Source: Enhydrobacter aerosaccus
Lineage (GTDB): Bacteria; Pseudomonadota; Alphaproteobacteria; Reyranellales; Reyranellaceae
Assembly (NCBI GenBank): GCA_903915535.1
Contig: CAIWTJ010000180.1
Span: 1 to 53,140 of the forward strand
Direction of reading: 5' to 3'
Length of the DNA stretch: 53,140 nt
Under the pieces are notes generated by a model that was not told the origin of the DNA, searched no databases, and worked only from the letters and a program-made list of their open reading frames with translations. This document shows, piece after piece, positions 1 through 9,994 of the stretch; position 1 is the first letter of the stretch; each line of letters starts with the position of its first letter. The position numbers were made by a program, and so were the translations under genes.

Positions 1-159
1 ATCATCGACGGGCTCGGCCCGGACAATATCGCGGCCCGTTCGCTGAACGTGGCGGGCGTGCTCAGCCGCTTCCAGAGCGGCTTCCTCTATCAGTACGCCT
101 TCATGATGCTGCTGGGCGTCGCGGCGCTCGTGACGTACTTCGTCGTGATGGTGAGGTAA
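1..159 (+). CDS. nuoL: NADH-quinone oxidoreductase subunit L, C-terminal end (partial)
   Basis: The first 52 codons are open in frame 1 and end in TAA, so this is the 3' end of a gene that starts outside the window. The residues form a final hydrophobic helix (YAFMMLLGVAALVTYFVVMV) preceded by an amphipathic stretch, as at the end of NuoL, the proton-pumping antiporter-like subunit of complex I. The call rests mainly on position: nuoM begins 6 nt downstream, and nuoL-nuoM-nuoN is the usual order. A lone C-terminus would not be diagnostic. Confidence 0.85.
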   Translation: MIDGLGPDNIAARSLNVAGVLSRFQSGFLYQYAFMMLLGVAALVTYFVVMVR

Positions 160-165
160 GGGTCG

Positions 166-1677
166 ATGTCGAGCTGGCCTATCCTCTCCCTCGTCACGTT
201 CCTGCCGCTGGTGGGCGCGTTGTTCTGCATGGTCGTCAGCGGTCCCAAGGAAGCCGTCGACCGCAACTGCCGCAGCGCCGCGCTGATCACCTCACTGGTG
301 GTCTTCGTGATCTCGCTGGTCCTGTGGGCGCGCTTCGATCCGACAAAGGCATCGTTCCAGTTCGAGGAGAACGTTGCCTGGGTGCCGGCGCTCAAGATCG
401 GCTATCACGTCGGCATCGACGGCATCTCGCTGTTCTTCGTGCTCCTGTCGACCCTGCTGACGCCGATCTGCATCCTGGCGAGCTGGGAATCGATCCAGAT
501 GCGCGTCAAGGAATACATGATCGCGTTCCTCGTGCTCGAGACCTTCATGGTCGGCATGTTCTGCGCGCTCGATCTCGCGTTGTTCTACGTCTTCTTCGAG
601 GGCGTGCTGATCCCGATGTTCCTCATCATCGGCGTCTGGGGCGGCAAGCGGCGCGTCTATGCCGCGTTCAAGTTCTTCCTCTACACGCTGCTCGGCTCCG
701 TGCTGATGCTGCTGGCGATCATCGCCATCTACTGGCAGATCGGCACGACCGACCTGCCGACTGCGATGGAGAAGCTCAACCTGCCGTTCCAGTGGCAGTT
801 CTGGCTGTGGCTGGCCTTCTTCGCCTCGTTCGCGGTGAAGGTGCCGATGTGGCCAGTGCACACCTGGTTGCCGGATGCGCACGTCGAGGCGCCGACGGCG
901 GGCTCCGTGATCCTGGCCGGCGTGCTCCTGAAGATGGGTGGATACGGCTTCATCCGCTTCTCGATTCCCCTGATGCCCGAGGCGTCGCAGTACTTCGCGC
1001 CGCTGGTGTTCGGGCTCTCGGTCGTGGCCGTGATCTACACCTCGCTGGTGGCGCTGGTGCAGGAGGACATGAAGAAGCTGATCGCCTATTCGTCGGTCGC
1101 CCACATGGGCTACGTGACGATCGGTACCTTCGTCATGAATGTGCAGGGCGTCGAGGGCGCGATCTTCCAGATGCTTAGCCACGGCATCGTTTCGGCCGCG
1201 CTCTTCCTTTGCGTCGGCGTGGTCTACGACCGTATGCACACGCGCGAGATCGCGGCCTACGGCGGCCTGGTCCATCGCATGCCGCGCTATGCCTTCACCT
1301 TTCTGTTCTTCACCCTGGCCAGCGTGGGCCTGCCGGGCCTGTCGGGCTTCATCGGCGAGTTCCTGGTGCTGATCGGCGCCTTCAAGGTCAACACCTGGGT
1401 GGCGTTCCTTGCGGCGACGGGCCTGATCCTGGGCGCGGCCTACGCGCTCTGGCTCTACCGCAAGATCGTCTTCGGCGAGCTCACGAAGGATTCGCTGAAA
1501 GCCATCCTCGACATGGATCGCCGCGAGATCGTGATCTTCCTGCCGCTGGTCCTTCTCACGATCTGGATGGGCGTTTATCCCAATTCCTTCCTCGATCCGA
1601 TCGCGCCGTCCGTCGACAAGCTGATCGGCGACTTCAACGCGGCCATCAAGCTCGCCCACACCGCGTCGTTGCGGTAG
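166..1677 (+). CDS. nuoM: NADH-quinone oxidoreductase subunit M
   Basis: This 503-residue membrane protein is one of the three antiporter-like proton-pumping subunits of respiratory complex I in the inner membrane. The whole sequence is built of hydrophobic helices. The family's key ionisable residues are visible: the helix-5 glutamate in [16 protein letters not shown], the lysine in [20 protein letters not shown], and the segment [15 protein letters not shown]. Its length matches NuoM (about 500). ATG 166 follows the nuoL stop by 6 nt, and nuoN follows 18 nt after the stop, so the three genes are one operon. Confidence 0.97.
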   Translation: MSSWPILSLVTFLPLVGALFCMVVSGPKEAVDRNCRSAALITSLVVFVISLVLWARFDPTKASFQFEENVAWVPALKIGYHVGIDGISLFFVLLSTLLTPICILASWESIQMRVKEYMIAFLVLETFMVGMFCALDLALFYVFFEGVLIPMFLIIGVWGGKRRVYAAFKFFLYTLLGSVLMLLAIIAIYWQIGTTDLPTAMEKLNLPFQWQFWLWLAFFASFAVKVPMWPVHTWLPDAHVEAPTAGSVILAGVLLKMGGYGFIRFSIPLMPEASQYFAPLVFGLSVVAVIYTSLVALVQEDMKKLIAYSSVAHMGYVTIGTFVMNVQGVEGAIFQMLSHGIVSAALFLCVGVVYDRMHTREIAAYGGLVHRMPRYAFTFLFFTLASVGLPGLSGFIGEFLVLIGAFKVNTWVAFLAATGLILGAAYALWLYRKIVFGELTKDSLKAILDMDRREIVIFLPLVLLTIWMGVYPNSFLDPIAPSVDKLIGDFNAAIKLAHTASLR

Positions 1678-1695
1678 CGGCGGAGAGTGACGAAC

Positions 1696-3138
1696 ATGCC
1701 CATCGGTCTTGAATCCTGGTCCCTGGCCCGTCCCGAGATCTTCCTCGCGGCGGCGACGGCCCTCCTGCTGCTCTACGGCGTGCTGCGCGGCGAGGTCGCC
1801 ACGGCCTTTATCTCGGTAGCGACCGCCGTCGCGCTGCTGGCGACCGCCGTGCTGCTGTTCGCGCCGTATCGCGAGGGCACGGCCTTCGCCTCGCTGTTCA
1901 TCGTCGATCGCCTCACCACGACCATGAAGGCGCTTGTCCTCGTGGGCGCGGCAGTCACGCTACTGATGTCGCGGGCATATTTCGAGAACGCCAAGGCGTG
2001 GCGGTTCGAGTATCCGATCCTCGTGGCGCTGGCCACGCTCGGCATGATGCTGATGATCTCGGCTAACGACCTGATGGCGCTGTACGTCGGCCTCGAGCTT
2101 CAGTCTCTCGCGCTCTACGTCGTGGCGGCCTTTCAGCGCGATTCGATCCGCTCGACGGAAGCGGGCCTCAAGTACTTCGTCCTGGGCTCGGTTGCCTCCG
2201 GCATGCTGCTGTTCGGCGCCTCGCTGATCTACGGCTATTGCGGCAGCACGGCCTTCGTCCAGATTTCCAAGGCGCTGCTCGAGGGCAGGGGCGCGGAGGT
2301 CGGAACGATCATCGGGCTGGTCTTCGTGGTCGCGGGCCTTGCGTTCAAGATCTCTGCCGTGCCGTTCCACATGTGGACGCCCGACGTGTACGAAGGCGCG
2401 CCGACGCCGGTCACCGCGCTCTTTGCCGTCGCCCCCAAGATCGCCGCCATTTCGCTGACCGTTTCGGTCCTGATGGGCCCCTTCAAGCCGCTGATGCACC
2501 AGTGGCAGCAGATCATTGTCGTGGCCTCGATCCTGTCGATGGCGCTCGGCGCCTTCGCGGCGCTGCGCCAGAACAACATCAAGCGGCTGATGGCCTATTC
2601 GTCGATCGGCAACGTCGGCTACGTGCTGCTCGGCCTCGCCGCCGGCAGCGAGAAGGGCGTGCAGTCGATCGTGTTCTATCTCGCGATCTACATGGTCATG
2701 ACCCTGGGCGTCTTCGCCGTCATCCTGATGATGAAGCGCAAGGACGTGATGGTGGAGAGCATTTCCGACCTCGCGGGCCTCGGCCGCACGCAGCCGATGA
2801 TGGCGTTCGCGCTGCTGCTCTTCATGTTCTCGCTGGCCGGCATCCCGCCGCTCGCGGGCTTCTGGGGCAAGCTCTACATCTTCATGGCGGCCATCGAAGC
2901 CAGGCTGTTCTGGCCGGCAGTGCTGGGCGTGCTCGCCTCCGTCGTGGCGTCCTACTACTACCTCCGCATCGTGAAGGTGATGTACTTCGACGAGCCGGCC
3001 GAGCCGATCGACGCGCCGGCTTTCGGCGTGAGCCGGGCGGTGTCGTTTGCCGCCGCGATCCTGGTGACCCTGTTCTCGTTCGCCCCGCAGCCCCTCAGCC
3101 TGATCGCCGAGGCGGCGGCCAAGGGCCTGTTCCGGTGA
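1696..3138 (+). CDS. nuoN: NADH-quinone oxidoreductase subunit N
   Basis: This 480-residue polytopic membrane protein is the third antiporter-like subunit of complex I. Diagnostic segments are KISAVPFHMWTPDVYEGAPT, which holds the central lysine, and NIKRLMAYSSIGNVGYVLLG. An in-frame GTG lies at 1687, but the ribosome-binding GGAG at 1682-1685 sits 10 nt before ATG 1696 and almost touches the GTG, so I chose 1696. Its TGA overlaps the GTG start of birA, tying the cofactor ligase to complex I expression. Confidence 0.96.
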   Translation: MPIGLESWSLARPEIFLAAATALLLLYGVLRGEVATAFISVATAVALLATAVLLFAPYREGTAFASLFIVDRLTTTMKALVLVGAAVTLLMSRAYFENAKAWRFEYPILVALATLGMMLMISANDLMALYVGLELQSLALYVVAAFQRDSIRSTEAGLKYFVLGSVASGMLLFGASLIYGYCGSTAFVQISKALLEGRGAEVGTIIGLVFVVAGLAFKISAVPFHMWTPDVYEGAPTPVTALFAVAPKIAAISLTVSVLMGPFKPLMHQWQQIIVVASILSMALGAFAALRQNNIKRLMAYSSIGNVGYVLLGLAAGSEKGVQSIVFYLAIYMVMTLGVFAVILMMKRKDVMVESISDLAGLGRTQPMMAFALLLFMFSLAGIPPLAGFWGKLYIFMAAIEARLFWPAVLGVLASVVASYYYLRIVKVMYFDEPAEPIDAPAFGVSRAVSFAAAILVTLFSFAPQPLSLIAEAAAKGLFR

Positions 3139-3869
3139 TCTCCGCGCCCGTCCTGCCGGACGGGTGGACGCTGGTCGCGCTGGACAGCGTCGGCAGCACC
3201 AATGATGAAGCCGTGTTGCTGGCCGAAGCAGGCGCCCCTGAAGGCACTTTCGTCTGGGGGCGCGAGCAGACGGGCGGTCGCGGCCGGCGTGGCCGGGGTT
3301 GGGCCTCGCCCGTCGGCAATCTCTACTGCTCGACGGTCCTGCGTCCTGACTGCACGGCACAGCGCGCCGCCGAGCTGGGTTTCATCGCCGCGATCGCCGT
3401 CGCCGATCTGGTGCGCGACGGGCGGTCGGTGCGGGTGAAGTGGCCGAACGATGTGCTGGTCGATGGCGGCAAGGTTGCAGGTATCCTGCCGGAGAGCTCG
3501 ATCGGCCAGGATGCCAGGGTCGAGCACGTCGTGCTGGGCATTGGCGTCAACGTAGCCTTCGCCCCGGAGCTGCCGGAGATGCGCTATCCGGGCGCCACGC
3601 TGGGCGGTACGGTCGAGGCGGCGGTCGAAGGGTTGACGGCGGGCCTGGCGCGTTGGCTGGCGGTGTGGAGAAGCCGCGGCTTCGAGACTGTCCGCGCGGC
3701 CTGGCTGGAGCGGGCAGGGCCGCTCGGCGCCACGGTCGACGTGAAGCTGGGCGAGGAACTGGTGAGCGGCTCCTTCGCCGGTATGGACCGCGAGGGCGCG
3801 TTGCTGCTGGAGACGCCGGCCGGTCCGCGCCGGATCGTGTCGGGTGAATTGCTGGGCCGGGCGGCCTGA
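3135..3869 (+). CDS. birA: Biotin--[acetyl-CoA-carboxylase] ligase
   Basis: This 244-residue enzyme makes biotinyl-AMP and transfers biotin to the carrier domain of acetyl-CoA carboxylase and related carboxylases. Visible motifs are STNDEA near the N-terminus, the adenylate-binding loop TGGRGRRGRGW, the catalytic KWPNDVLVDGGKVAGIL and GIGVNV, followed by a short C-terminal SH3-like domain. There is no N-terminal helix-turn-helix, so this is the monofunctional type that does not repress biotin synthesis. It starts with GTG inside the nuoN stop (GTGA), so translation is probably coupled. A nuoN-birA-coaX-rnj order is common in alphaproteobacteria. Confidence 0.95.
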   Translation: MISAPVLPDGWTLVALDSVGSTNDEAVLLAEAGAPEGTFVWGREQTGGRGRRGRGWASPVGNLYCSTVLRPDCTAQRAAELGFIAAIAVADLVRDGRSVRVKWPNDVLVDGGKVAGILPESSIGQDARVEHVVLGIGVNVAFAPELPEMRYPGATLGGTVEAAVEGLTAGLARWLAVWRSRGFETVRAAWLERAGPLGATVDVKLGEELVSGSFAGMDREGALLLETPAGPRRIVSGELLGRAA

Positions 3870-3879
3870 GGGGTAATCG

Positions 3880-4650
3880 ATGCTGCTTGCGATCGATGTT
3901 GGCAATACCAATTCGAAGTTCGCCATGATCGACGGCGACCGGATCGTGGCGCAATGGCGCCTGCGCACCGAGACCAAGCGGACGGCGGACGAATATGCCG
4001 CGTGGGTGACGCAGCTCATGCAGCTCGAGGGTTTCACGCCGAAGTCGGTCAAGGGCGTGATCCTTGCCAGCGTGGTGCCAGCCGTGACGCCGCATCTGCG
4101 CCGCCTGTGCGAGCACTATTTTGCCGCCAAGCCGCTGGTCGTCGGCGATCCCGACTGCGACCTCGGCATCAAGGTGCTGATCGACCGGCCGGCGGAAGCG
4201 GGTGCCGATCGACTTGTCGGCGTGATCGCGGGCCACACCAAGTACGGCGGGCCGCTCATCACCATCGATTTCGGCAGCGCCACGACTTTCGATCTTGCGG
4301 ACAAGGACGGCAACTTCATCGGCGGCGTGTTCGCACCGGGCGTCGAACTCACCATCGAGGCATTCTACCTGATGACGGCGCGCTTGCCGCGTATCCGGGT
4401 CGAGAAACCCGCCAGGGTCATCGGCAAGAACACCGTGGCGAACATGCAGTCGGGCATCTTCTGGGGCTATGTCGGGCTGATCGAGAGCCTCATCAAGCGA
4501 ATCAAGACGGAGTATGGCGAGCCCATGAAAGTGATCGCCACCGGCGGTTTGGCAAACGTGTTCAAGGACGAGATCGGCCTGTTCGACCATATCGAGCCCG
4601 ACCTGATGTCGCTCGGCTTGATGGAGATCTGGCGGCGCAACCGCTCATGA
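3880..4650 (+). CDS. coaX: Type III pantothenate kinase
   Basis: This 256-residue protein phosphorylates pantothenate, the first step of coenzyme A synthesis. It belongs to the ASKHA fold, with the phosphate-binding DVGNTNSKFA at residues 6-15 and a second motif IDFGSATTFDL near the middle. GADR in the segment before that is also characteristic. Length and start fit CoaX. GAGGGG lies about 8 nt before ATG 3880. Its stop overlaps the start of rnj by ATGA. Type III kinases are not inhibited by CoA, so the step would be constitutive. Confidence 0.96.
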   Translation: MLLAIDVGNTNSKFAMIDGDRIVAQWRLRTETKRTADEYAAWVTQLMQLEGFTPKSVKGVILASVVPAVTPHLRRLCEHYFAAKPLVVGDPDCDLGIKVLIDRPAEAGADRLVGVIAGHTKYGGPLITIDFGSATTFDLADKDGNFIGGVFAPGVELTIEAFYLMTARLPRIRVEKPARVIGKNTVANMQSGIFWGYVGLIESLIKRIKTEYGEPMKVIATGGLANVFKDEIGLFDHIEPDLMSLGLMEIWRRNRS

Positions 4651-6299
4651 ACGTTCCGGGTAACGACGAATTGCTCTTCCTCGCGCTGGGTGGCGCGGGC
4701 GAGATCGGCATGAACCTCAATCTCTACGGCCATGCCGGCAAGTGGCTGATGCTCGACCTCGGCATCGCCTTCGGCGACGACAGCATGCCGGGCGTCGAAG
4801 TCATCATGCCCGATCCCGCGTTCATCGAGGAACGCGCAAAGGACCTGGTCGGCATCGTGCTGACGCATGCGCACGAGGATCACCTGGGGGCGGTGGCCGA
4901 CCTCTGGCCGCGCCTCAAGGCGCCGGTGTATGCCACGCCGTTCGCGGCCTCCGTCCTGCGCCGCAAGCTCATCCAGGCGGGGCTGATCGACGAGGTGCCG
5001 ATCACCGAGATCCCGCTGCGCGGCAAGTTCCAGCTCAAGCCGTTCGAGCTGGAGATGATCACGATGACGCATTCGATCCTCGAGCCGAATGCTTTGGCCA
5101 TCCGGACCAAGCTCGGCACCGTGTTCCACACCGGCGACTGGAAGATCGATCCCGATCCGCTGCTGGGCGACGTCACCGACGAGGAAACGTTGAAGCGCAT
5201 GGGCGACGAAGGCGTGCTCGCCATGGTCTGCGACAGCACCAACGTCTTCGTCGACGGCGAAGCGGGTTCGGAAGCCAAGGTGCGCCGCAACCTGCGCAAG
5301 CTCGTGAAGGGCCGTATGGGTCGGGTCGCGGTGACGTGCTTTGCGTCCAACCTGGCGCGGGTGGAGAGCATTGCGCTCGCGGCAGTGGCCGCCGGCCGGC
5401 ATCCGGTGCTGTCCGGACCGGCGCTGCTGCGCATGGTCGAGTGTGCGCAGGAATGCGGCTATATGCTCGACTTCCCGCAGCACATCAGTCCCCAGGACGG
5501 CGCCTACCTGCCACGCGACAAGGTTCTGTACATCTGCACCGGCAGCCAGGGCGAGCCGCGCGCCTCGATGGCCAAGATCGCGAACGACGAGCATCGCGAC
5601 CTGGTGTTGGAGGAGGGCGACACCGCGATCTTCTCCTCGCGCGTGATCCCGGGCAACGAGCGTTCGGTCGGCCGCATGCAGAACGCCCTGATGGCACGCG
5701 GCGTCGAGGTCATCACCGACCGCGAAGCCGATATCCACGTGTCCGGCCATCCGGCGCGCGACGAGCTGGTGCAGGTCTACCAGTGGGTGCGGCCGAAGAT
5801 CGCCGTGCCGGTGCATGGCGAGGTCCGGCACATGGTCGAGCATGCCGCCTTGGCGCGGACCTGCCAGGTGCCCGAGACGATTGTGGCGCCCAACGGCACC
5901 CTTGTAAGATTGGCACCGGGCCCGGCGGAGATCATCGACCACGTCCATGCCGGGCGGCTGGCGCGCGACGGCGACACGGTGGTTCAGCTCGAAAGCAATT
6001 CGCTGCGCGACCGGCGCAAGCTGCTGTGGAACGGCGCCGCCGCCGCCACGCTGGTCGTGGACGGCAAGGGCAAGGGGATGGCGCCCCCCAAGGTCTCCCT
6101 GCGCGGCATCGAGGACGGGGACGGGGCGCTCGCCGCCGCCGTCGTGGAGGGCCTGCAGGAGATGCTGGCCGACCTCACCGCGGGCGAGCGTCGGGACGAC
6201 AAGCGGATAGAAGAGGCGGCCCGGCAGGCCGTGCGGCGCGTCGTGCGCGCGCACCTCGGCAAGAAGCCGTTGACGGACGTCCATATCGTCCGCATCTAA
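4647..6299 (+). CDS. rnj: Ribonuclease J
   Basis: This 550-residue metallo-beta-lactamase/beta-CASP nuclease has 5'-to-3' exonuclease and endonuclease activity and matures or degrades RNA. The zinc motif HAHEDH is at residues 74-79. Further family motifs follow in order: MTHSILEP, FHTGDWKID, CDSTNVF, CTGSQGEPRA, SGHPARDEL and PVHGEVRHM. The C-terminal 100 residues form the RNase J dimerisation/KH-like domain. Its ATG overlaps the coaX stop by 4 nt and mce starts 5 nt after its stop, which indicates one transcript. Confidence 0.96.
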   Translation: MNVPGNDELLFLALGGAGEIGMNLNLYGHAGKWLMLDLGIAFGDDSMPGVEVIMPDPAFIEERAKDLVGIVLTHAHEDHLGAVADLWPRLKAPVYATPFAASVLRRKLIQAGLIDEVPITEIPLRGKFQLKPFELEMITMTHSILEPNALAIRTKLGTVFHTGDWKIDPDPLLGDVTDEETLKRMGDEGVLAMVCDSTNVFVDGEAGSEAKVRRNLRKLVKGRMGRVAVTCFASNLARVESIALAAVAAGRHPVLSGPALLRMVECAQECGYMLDFPQHISPQDGAYLPRDKVLYICTGSQGEPRASMAKIANDEHRDLVLEEGDTAIFSSRVIPGNERSVGRMQNALMARGVEVITDREADIHVSGHPARDELVQVYQWVRPKIAVPVHGEVRHMVEHAALARTCQVPETIVAPNGTLVRLAPGPAEIIDHVHAGRLARDGDTVVQLESNSLRDRRKLLWNGAAAATLVVDGKGKGMAPPKVSLRGIEDGDGALAAAVVEGLQEMLADLTAGERRDDKRIEEAARQAVRRVVRAHLGKKPLTDVHIVRI

Positions 6300-6304
6300 A
6301 GAGC

Positions 6305-6709
6305 ATGATCGGCCGCCTCAACCATATCGCTATCGCCGTGCCGGACCTCGCCAAGGCCTCCGGGCTGTATCGTGACGTCATGGGCGCCAAGGTAAGCGAG
6401 CCCAAGCCGCTGCCCGCACACGGCGTCACCGTGGTGTTCGTCGAACTGCCCAACACCAAGATCGAGCTGCTCCATCCGCTGGGAGAGAAGTCGCCGATCG
6501 CGGGTTTCCTGGCGCGCAACGCCGACGGCGGCATCCACCACGTGTGCTACGAGGTCGAGGATATCTACGCCGCGCGGGACAAGCTCAAGGCCGGCGGCGC
6601 GCGGGTGCTGGGAAACGGCGAGCCGAAGAACGGCGCCCACGACAAGCCCGTGCTGTTCCTGCATCCCAAGGATTTCGCCGGCACGCTGATCGAACTCGAG
6701 CAGGTCTAG
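6305..6709 (+). CDS. mce: Methylmalonyl-CoA epimerase
   Basis: This 134-residue vicinal-oxygen-chelate enzyme interconverts (R)- and (S)-methylmalonyl-CoA between propionyl-CoA carboxylase and methylmalonyl-CoA mutase. It shows two glyoxalase-like half repeats: LNHIAIAVPD with the metal ligand H7, and GGIHHVCYEVED in the middle with a second histidine. The C-terminal TLIELEQ supplies the last acidic ligand. The size is typical. Location directly behind rnj and before a DUF1467 gene is the usual alphaproteobacterial arrangement. Confidence 0.94.
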   Translation: MIGRLNHIAIAVPDLAKASGLYRDVMGAKVSEPKPLPAHGVTVVFVELPNTKIELLHPLGEKSPIAGFLARNADGGIHHVCYEVEDIYAARDKLKAGGARVLGNGEPKNGAHDKPVLFLHPKDFAGTLIELEQV

Positions 6710-6719
6710 GAGAGTTGCC

Positions 6720-6968
6720 ATGAGCTGGGCGACCGGGCTCATGGTCTATGTCGTGATTTGGTGGACGATCCTGTTCGCCGTGCTGCCGCTCGGCGTGCGG
6801 CGGGCCGAAAACCCGGGCTTGGGCCAGGATCATGGCGCTCCGGAGCGGCCGCAGCTTTTGCGCAAGGCCATCATTACATCGCTCGTCGCGGCCGTGCTCT
6901 GGCTGGGCTTCTATGCCCTGCACCAGTCGGACATCTTTGACCTCCGCCACTGGGCGGAAACGTTTTAA
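6720..6968 (+). CDS. DUF1467 family small membrane protein
   Basis: This 82-residue protein has two predicted transmembrane helices (about residues 5-24 and 50-68) and a charged connector with the pattern LGVRRAENPGLGQDHGAPE. That layout and the location behind methylmalonyl-CoA epimerase match the DUF1467 family, whose function I do not know. AGGAG lies 5-9 nt upstream of ATG 6720. It is the last gene of the plus-strand operon that begins with complex I genes. Confidence 0.85.
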   Translation: MSWATGLMVYVVIWWTILFAVLPLGVRRAENPGLGQDHGAPERPQLLRKAIITSLVAAVLWLGFYALHQSDIFDLRHWAETF

Positions 6969-7008
6969 AGTAAAATCTTAGGAAAGGACCATAAGTCCTT
7001 GAAAAGAA

Positions 7009-7035
7009 AAGCGGCGGGCCCATGACCCGCCGCTT
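7009..7035 (-). terminator. Rho-independent terminator of the purine permease gene
   Basis: A perfect 10-bp stem (AAGCGGCGGG / CCCGCCGCTT) closes a 7-nt loop. Read on the minus strand it is followed by TTTTCTTTT, so it fits termination of the permease gene ending at 7233. It may also stop the converging DUF1467 transcript. Apart from this hairpin, I see no gene in 6969-7232. Confidence 0.75.
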
Positions 7036-7232
7036 CTCTAACCCCGAAACTCTGGTGTGGCGGCTTGTGCCGCTCTCCTCCCTAAACTCAGACCGCGCCT
7101 AAGCGCTAGGCTGTGTACCTGTCCCCCGCGGGCTTGCCAAGACCTTTTCTTTCCATCGAGGGGGCTTGATCGAACAATTGTTATGAAGCAGCCCCGATCG
7201 ACAACCAACAAATGTCCTTGCGCTTTCGCTGA

Positions 7233-8525
7233 CTATGGGATGACCACATATTTGATTACGAACAGCACAGCGAGAATTCCGACTGCCGGGTGAATGTCCC
7301 TGTAGCGGCCCGCAGCGAGTTTGATTCCGGCGTACGAGATGAAGCCGAAGGCGATTCCTTCGGCGATCGAGAAGGTGAACGGCATCGTGATCGCCGTGAT
7401 CACCGCCGGCGCCGACTCGGTGAGATCCTCCCATTCGACTTCGGTGAGGCCGCGGACCATCAAGCAGGCGACATAGAAGAGGGCGGGCGCCGTCGCATAG
7501 GCCGGGATCGATCCCGCAAGCGGCGAAATGAACAGCGCCAGCAGGAACAGCACACCGACCGTCGCCGCCGTGAGACCTGTCTTGCCGCCCGCGTTGATGC
7601 CGGACGCGCTCTCGATGTAGCTCGTCGTGGTCGAGGTGCCCACGATGGCGCCGATCATGGCGGCCGCGCTGTCGGAGATCAGGGCGCTGCGCAGCCGCGG
7701 CACGGTGCCGTCCGGCTTCATGAAGCCGCCGCGATGCGCCAGCGCGATCAAGGTGCCGGTGTTGTCGAACAGGTCGACGAACAGGAAGGCGAAGACAACC
7801 GTCACCAGGCCGACCTTGAAGGCGCCGGCGAGGTCCATCTGGAACAGCACCGGCCCGATATCGGGCGGCATGGAGAAAATGCCGCCGAACTTCTGCTGGC
7901 CGGCGGCGATCGACACGACGGTCACCGCCAGGATGCCGATGATCACGCCGCCCATGATCTTGCGGTACTCGAGAGCGACGATCAGGGCGAAGCCCAGTAC
8001 CGCCATCAGGACCGGCCAGCTCGTGAGCTTGCCGTGGGCCACCAGGGTTGCCTCGTTGCCGACGACGATGCCCGCGTTTTTCAGGGCGATCAGGGCGAGG
8101 AAGAGGCCGATGCCGGCGGCGATCGCCATCTTGAGCGATTTGGGTATCGCATTGACGATCCACTCGCGCAGGGGAAGCAGGCTGATGATCAGGAAGACCA
8201 CGCCCGAGACGAAGACGCAGCCCAGGGCCACTTGCCACGTGTAGCCCATGCCGCCCACCACGCCGAAGGCGAAGTAGGCGTTGAGACCCATGCCGGGCGC
8301 CAGGGCGATCGGGTAGTTGGCGAGGAAGGCCATCAGGAAGCAGCCAATGGCGGCAGCCACGCAGGTCGCGCTGAACACCGCGCCGGCCGGCATCTTGGCC
8401 ATGCCCAGGATCTGCGGATTGACGAAGATAATGTAGGCCATGGTGAGGAAGGTCGTGAGACCGGCCACGACCTCGGTTTTCACCGTCGTCTTGTTTTCGC
8501 TCAATTTGAAGAGTTGATCGAACAA
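7233..8525 (-). CDS. NCS2 family permease (adenine/guanine/hypoxanthine type)
   Basis: This 430-residue inner-membrane protein has about 12-14 hydrophobic helices and should import purine bases with protons. AzgA-type signatures are visible: [17 protein letters not shown] near the N-terminus, [13 protein letters not shown] in TM3, [12 protein letters not shown] and the [15 protein letters not shown] loop. The only suitable start is TTG 8525, and it has a strong GGGGGAG element 8 nt upstream, so I accept it. The gene diverges from proS. A terminator lies 200 nt after its stop. The exact purine specificity cannot be read from sequence. Confidence 0.93.
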   Translation of the reverse strand: MFDQLFKLSENKTTVKTEVVAGLTTFLTMAYIIFVNPQILGMAKMPAGAVFSATCVAAAIGCFLMAFLANYPIALAPGMGLNAYFAFGVVGGMGYTWQVALGCVFVSGVVFLIISLLPLREWIVNAIPKSLKMAIAAGIGLFLALIALKNAGIVVGNEATLVAHGKLTSWPVLMAVLGFALIVALEYRKIMGGVIIGILAVTVVSIAAGQQKFGGIFSMPPDIGPVLFQMDLAGAFKVGLVTVVFAFLFVDLFDNTGTLIALAHRGGFMKPDGTVPRLRSALISDSAAAMIGAIVGTSTTTSYIESASGINAGGKTGLTAATVGVLFLLALFISPLAGSIPAYATAPALFYVACLMVRGLTEVEWEDLTESAPAVITAITMPFTFSIAEGIAFGFISYAGIKLAAGRYRDIHPAVGILAVLFVIKYVVIP

Positions 8526-8659
8526 ATGCCTGTCTCCCCCGAGAACAGGCTGAAGTGTGCGGGCATCGGCCTGTGCAAAACCAGTCGCGAGGGGGCGGGT
8601 TTGCCGGTAGAAAGCCCGCTCCAGGCCAGTTTCCAGCCAGCCCCGAGGATTTCGACCGC

Positions 8660-9973
8660 ATGCGCATGAGCCAATATTTCCTGCCGACGATGAAGGAGAC
8701 GCCGTCGGAGGCGCAGATCGTGTCGCATCGGCTGATGCTGCGCGCGGGTCTCGTGCGCCAGACCAGTTCGGGCATCTATGCCTGGTTGCCGCTCGGCCTG
8801 AAGGTGCTGCGCAATATCGAACGCATCGTGCGCGAGGAGCAGAACGCCGCCGGCGCGCAGGAAGTGCTGATGCCGACCATCCAGTCGGCCGACTTGTGGC
8901 GCGAGAGCGGGCGCTACGACGCCTACGGCCCCGAGATGCTGCGCATCAAGGACCGCCACGATCGCGAGATGCTCTACGGTCCGACCAACGAGGAGATGAT
9001 CACCGTGCTCTTCCGCGAGGGCGTGAAGAGCTATCGCGACTTGCCGCGCAATCTCTATCACATCCAGTGGAAGTTCCGCGACGAAGTGCGGCCGCGCTTC
9101 GGTGTGATGCGCGGACGTGAGTTCCTGATGAAGGACAACTATTCCTTCGATGTCGACAAGGCCGGTGCGATCCGCTCGTACAACAACATGTTCGTGGCCT
9201 ACCTGCGCACCTTCGCGCGCATGGGCCTGAAGGCGATCCCGATGCGCGCCGACACCGGCCCGATCGGTGGCGACCTGAGCCACGAGTTCATCATCCTGGC
9301 CGAGACCGGCGAGTCGGCGGTGTTCTGCCACAAGGGCCTGGTCGACAAGGACATCCTCGGCCGCAAGATCGACTACAGCGGGGACGTCCAATCGATCGTG
9401 AACGAGTGGACGTCGCTCTACGCCGCGACCGACGAGAAGCACGACAAGGAAGCGTTCGAGAAGATTCCCGAGGGCGAGCGCCTGGCGGCGCGTGGAATCG
9501 AGGTCGGCCACATCTTCTACTTCGGCACCAAGTACTCCGCTCCGATGAAAGCGATAGTTGCCGGCCCCGGCGGCGAGAACATCACGGTCGAGATGGGGTC
9601 CTACGGCATCGGCGTGTCGCGGCTGGTGGGCGGGATCATCGAGGCGAGCCACGACGATGCCGGCATCGTGTGGCCGGAATCCGTGGCGCCGTTCAAGGTC
9701 GCCATCGTCAACCTGAAGCCGGACGACGCTGCTGTGTCGGGCGCCTGCGTCAAGCTTTACGACACGCTGACAGCCAAGGGCATCGAGGTGCTGCACGACG
9801 ACCGCGACATGCGGCCGGGCGGCAAGTTCGCCGACATGGATCTGATCGGTATTCCCTGGCAGGTGATCATCGGACCGAAGGGCATCGCCGCCGGCAAGGT
9901 CGAGGTGAAAAACCGAAAGACCGGTGCGCGCGAGGAACTTCCGTTCGATGAAGTCGTTGCCCGCTTCGGCTGA
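8660..9973 (+). CDS. proS: Prolyl-tRNA synthetase, short alphaproteobacterial type
   Basis: This 437-residue class II synthetase charges tRNA-Pro. Motif 2 is in [17 protein letters not shown] and motif 3 in [13 protein letters not shown]. An anticodon-binding domain fills the C-terminal third. The roughly 180-residue editing (INS) domain of E. coli ProS is absent, as in other alphaproteobacteria, so misacylated Ala-tRNA-Pro must be cleared by a separate protein. Earlier in-frame codons exist, but GAGGA at 8644-8648 supports ATG 8660, and the protein then begins at the family's usual MSQYFLPT. Confidence 0.95.
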   Translation: MRMSQYFLPTMKETPSEAQIVSHRLMLRAGLVRQTSSGIYAWLPLGLKVLRNIERIVREEQNAAGAQEVLMPTIQSADLWRESGRYDAYGPEMLRIKDRHDREMLYGPTNEEMITVLFREGVKSYRDLPRNLYHIQWKFRDEVRPRFGVMRGREFLMKDNYSFDVDKAGAIRSYNNMFVAYLRTFARMGLKAIPMRADTGPIGGDLSHEFIILAETGESAVFCHKGLVDKDILGRKIDYSGDVQSIVNEWTSLYAATDEKHDKEAFEKIPEGERLAARGIEVGHIFYFGTKYSAPMKAIVAGPGGENITVEMGSYGIGVSRLVGGIIEASHDDAGIVWPESVAPFKVAIVNLKPDDAAVSGACVKLYDTLTAKGIEVLHDDRDMRPGGKFADMDLIGIPWQVIIGPKGIAAGKVEVKNRKTGAREELPFDEVVARFG

Positions 9974-9994
9974 TCAAGGAGACCTCCGCCCATC

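Noticed and set aside
292..1659. Long antisense open frame opposite nuoM
   Set aside because: High GC makes long antisense frames common. Its translation is Arg/Gln/Asp/His-rich without protein-like pattern, while nuoM on the other strand is certain. The same holds for antisense frames opposite nuoN, rnj, dnaE, gltX and the ape genes.
8526..8659. Purine riboswitch ahead of the permease gene
   Set aside because: The short divergent spacer shows no purine aptamer core or paired stems of the expected lengths.
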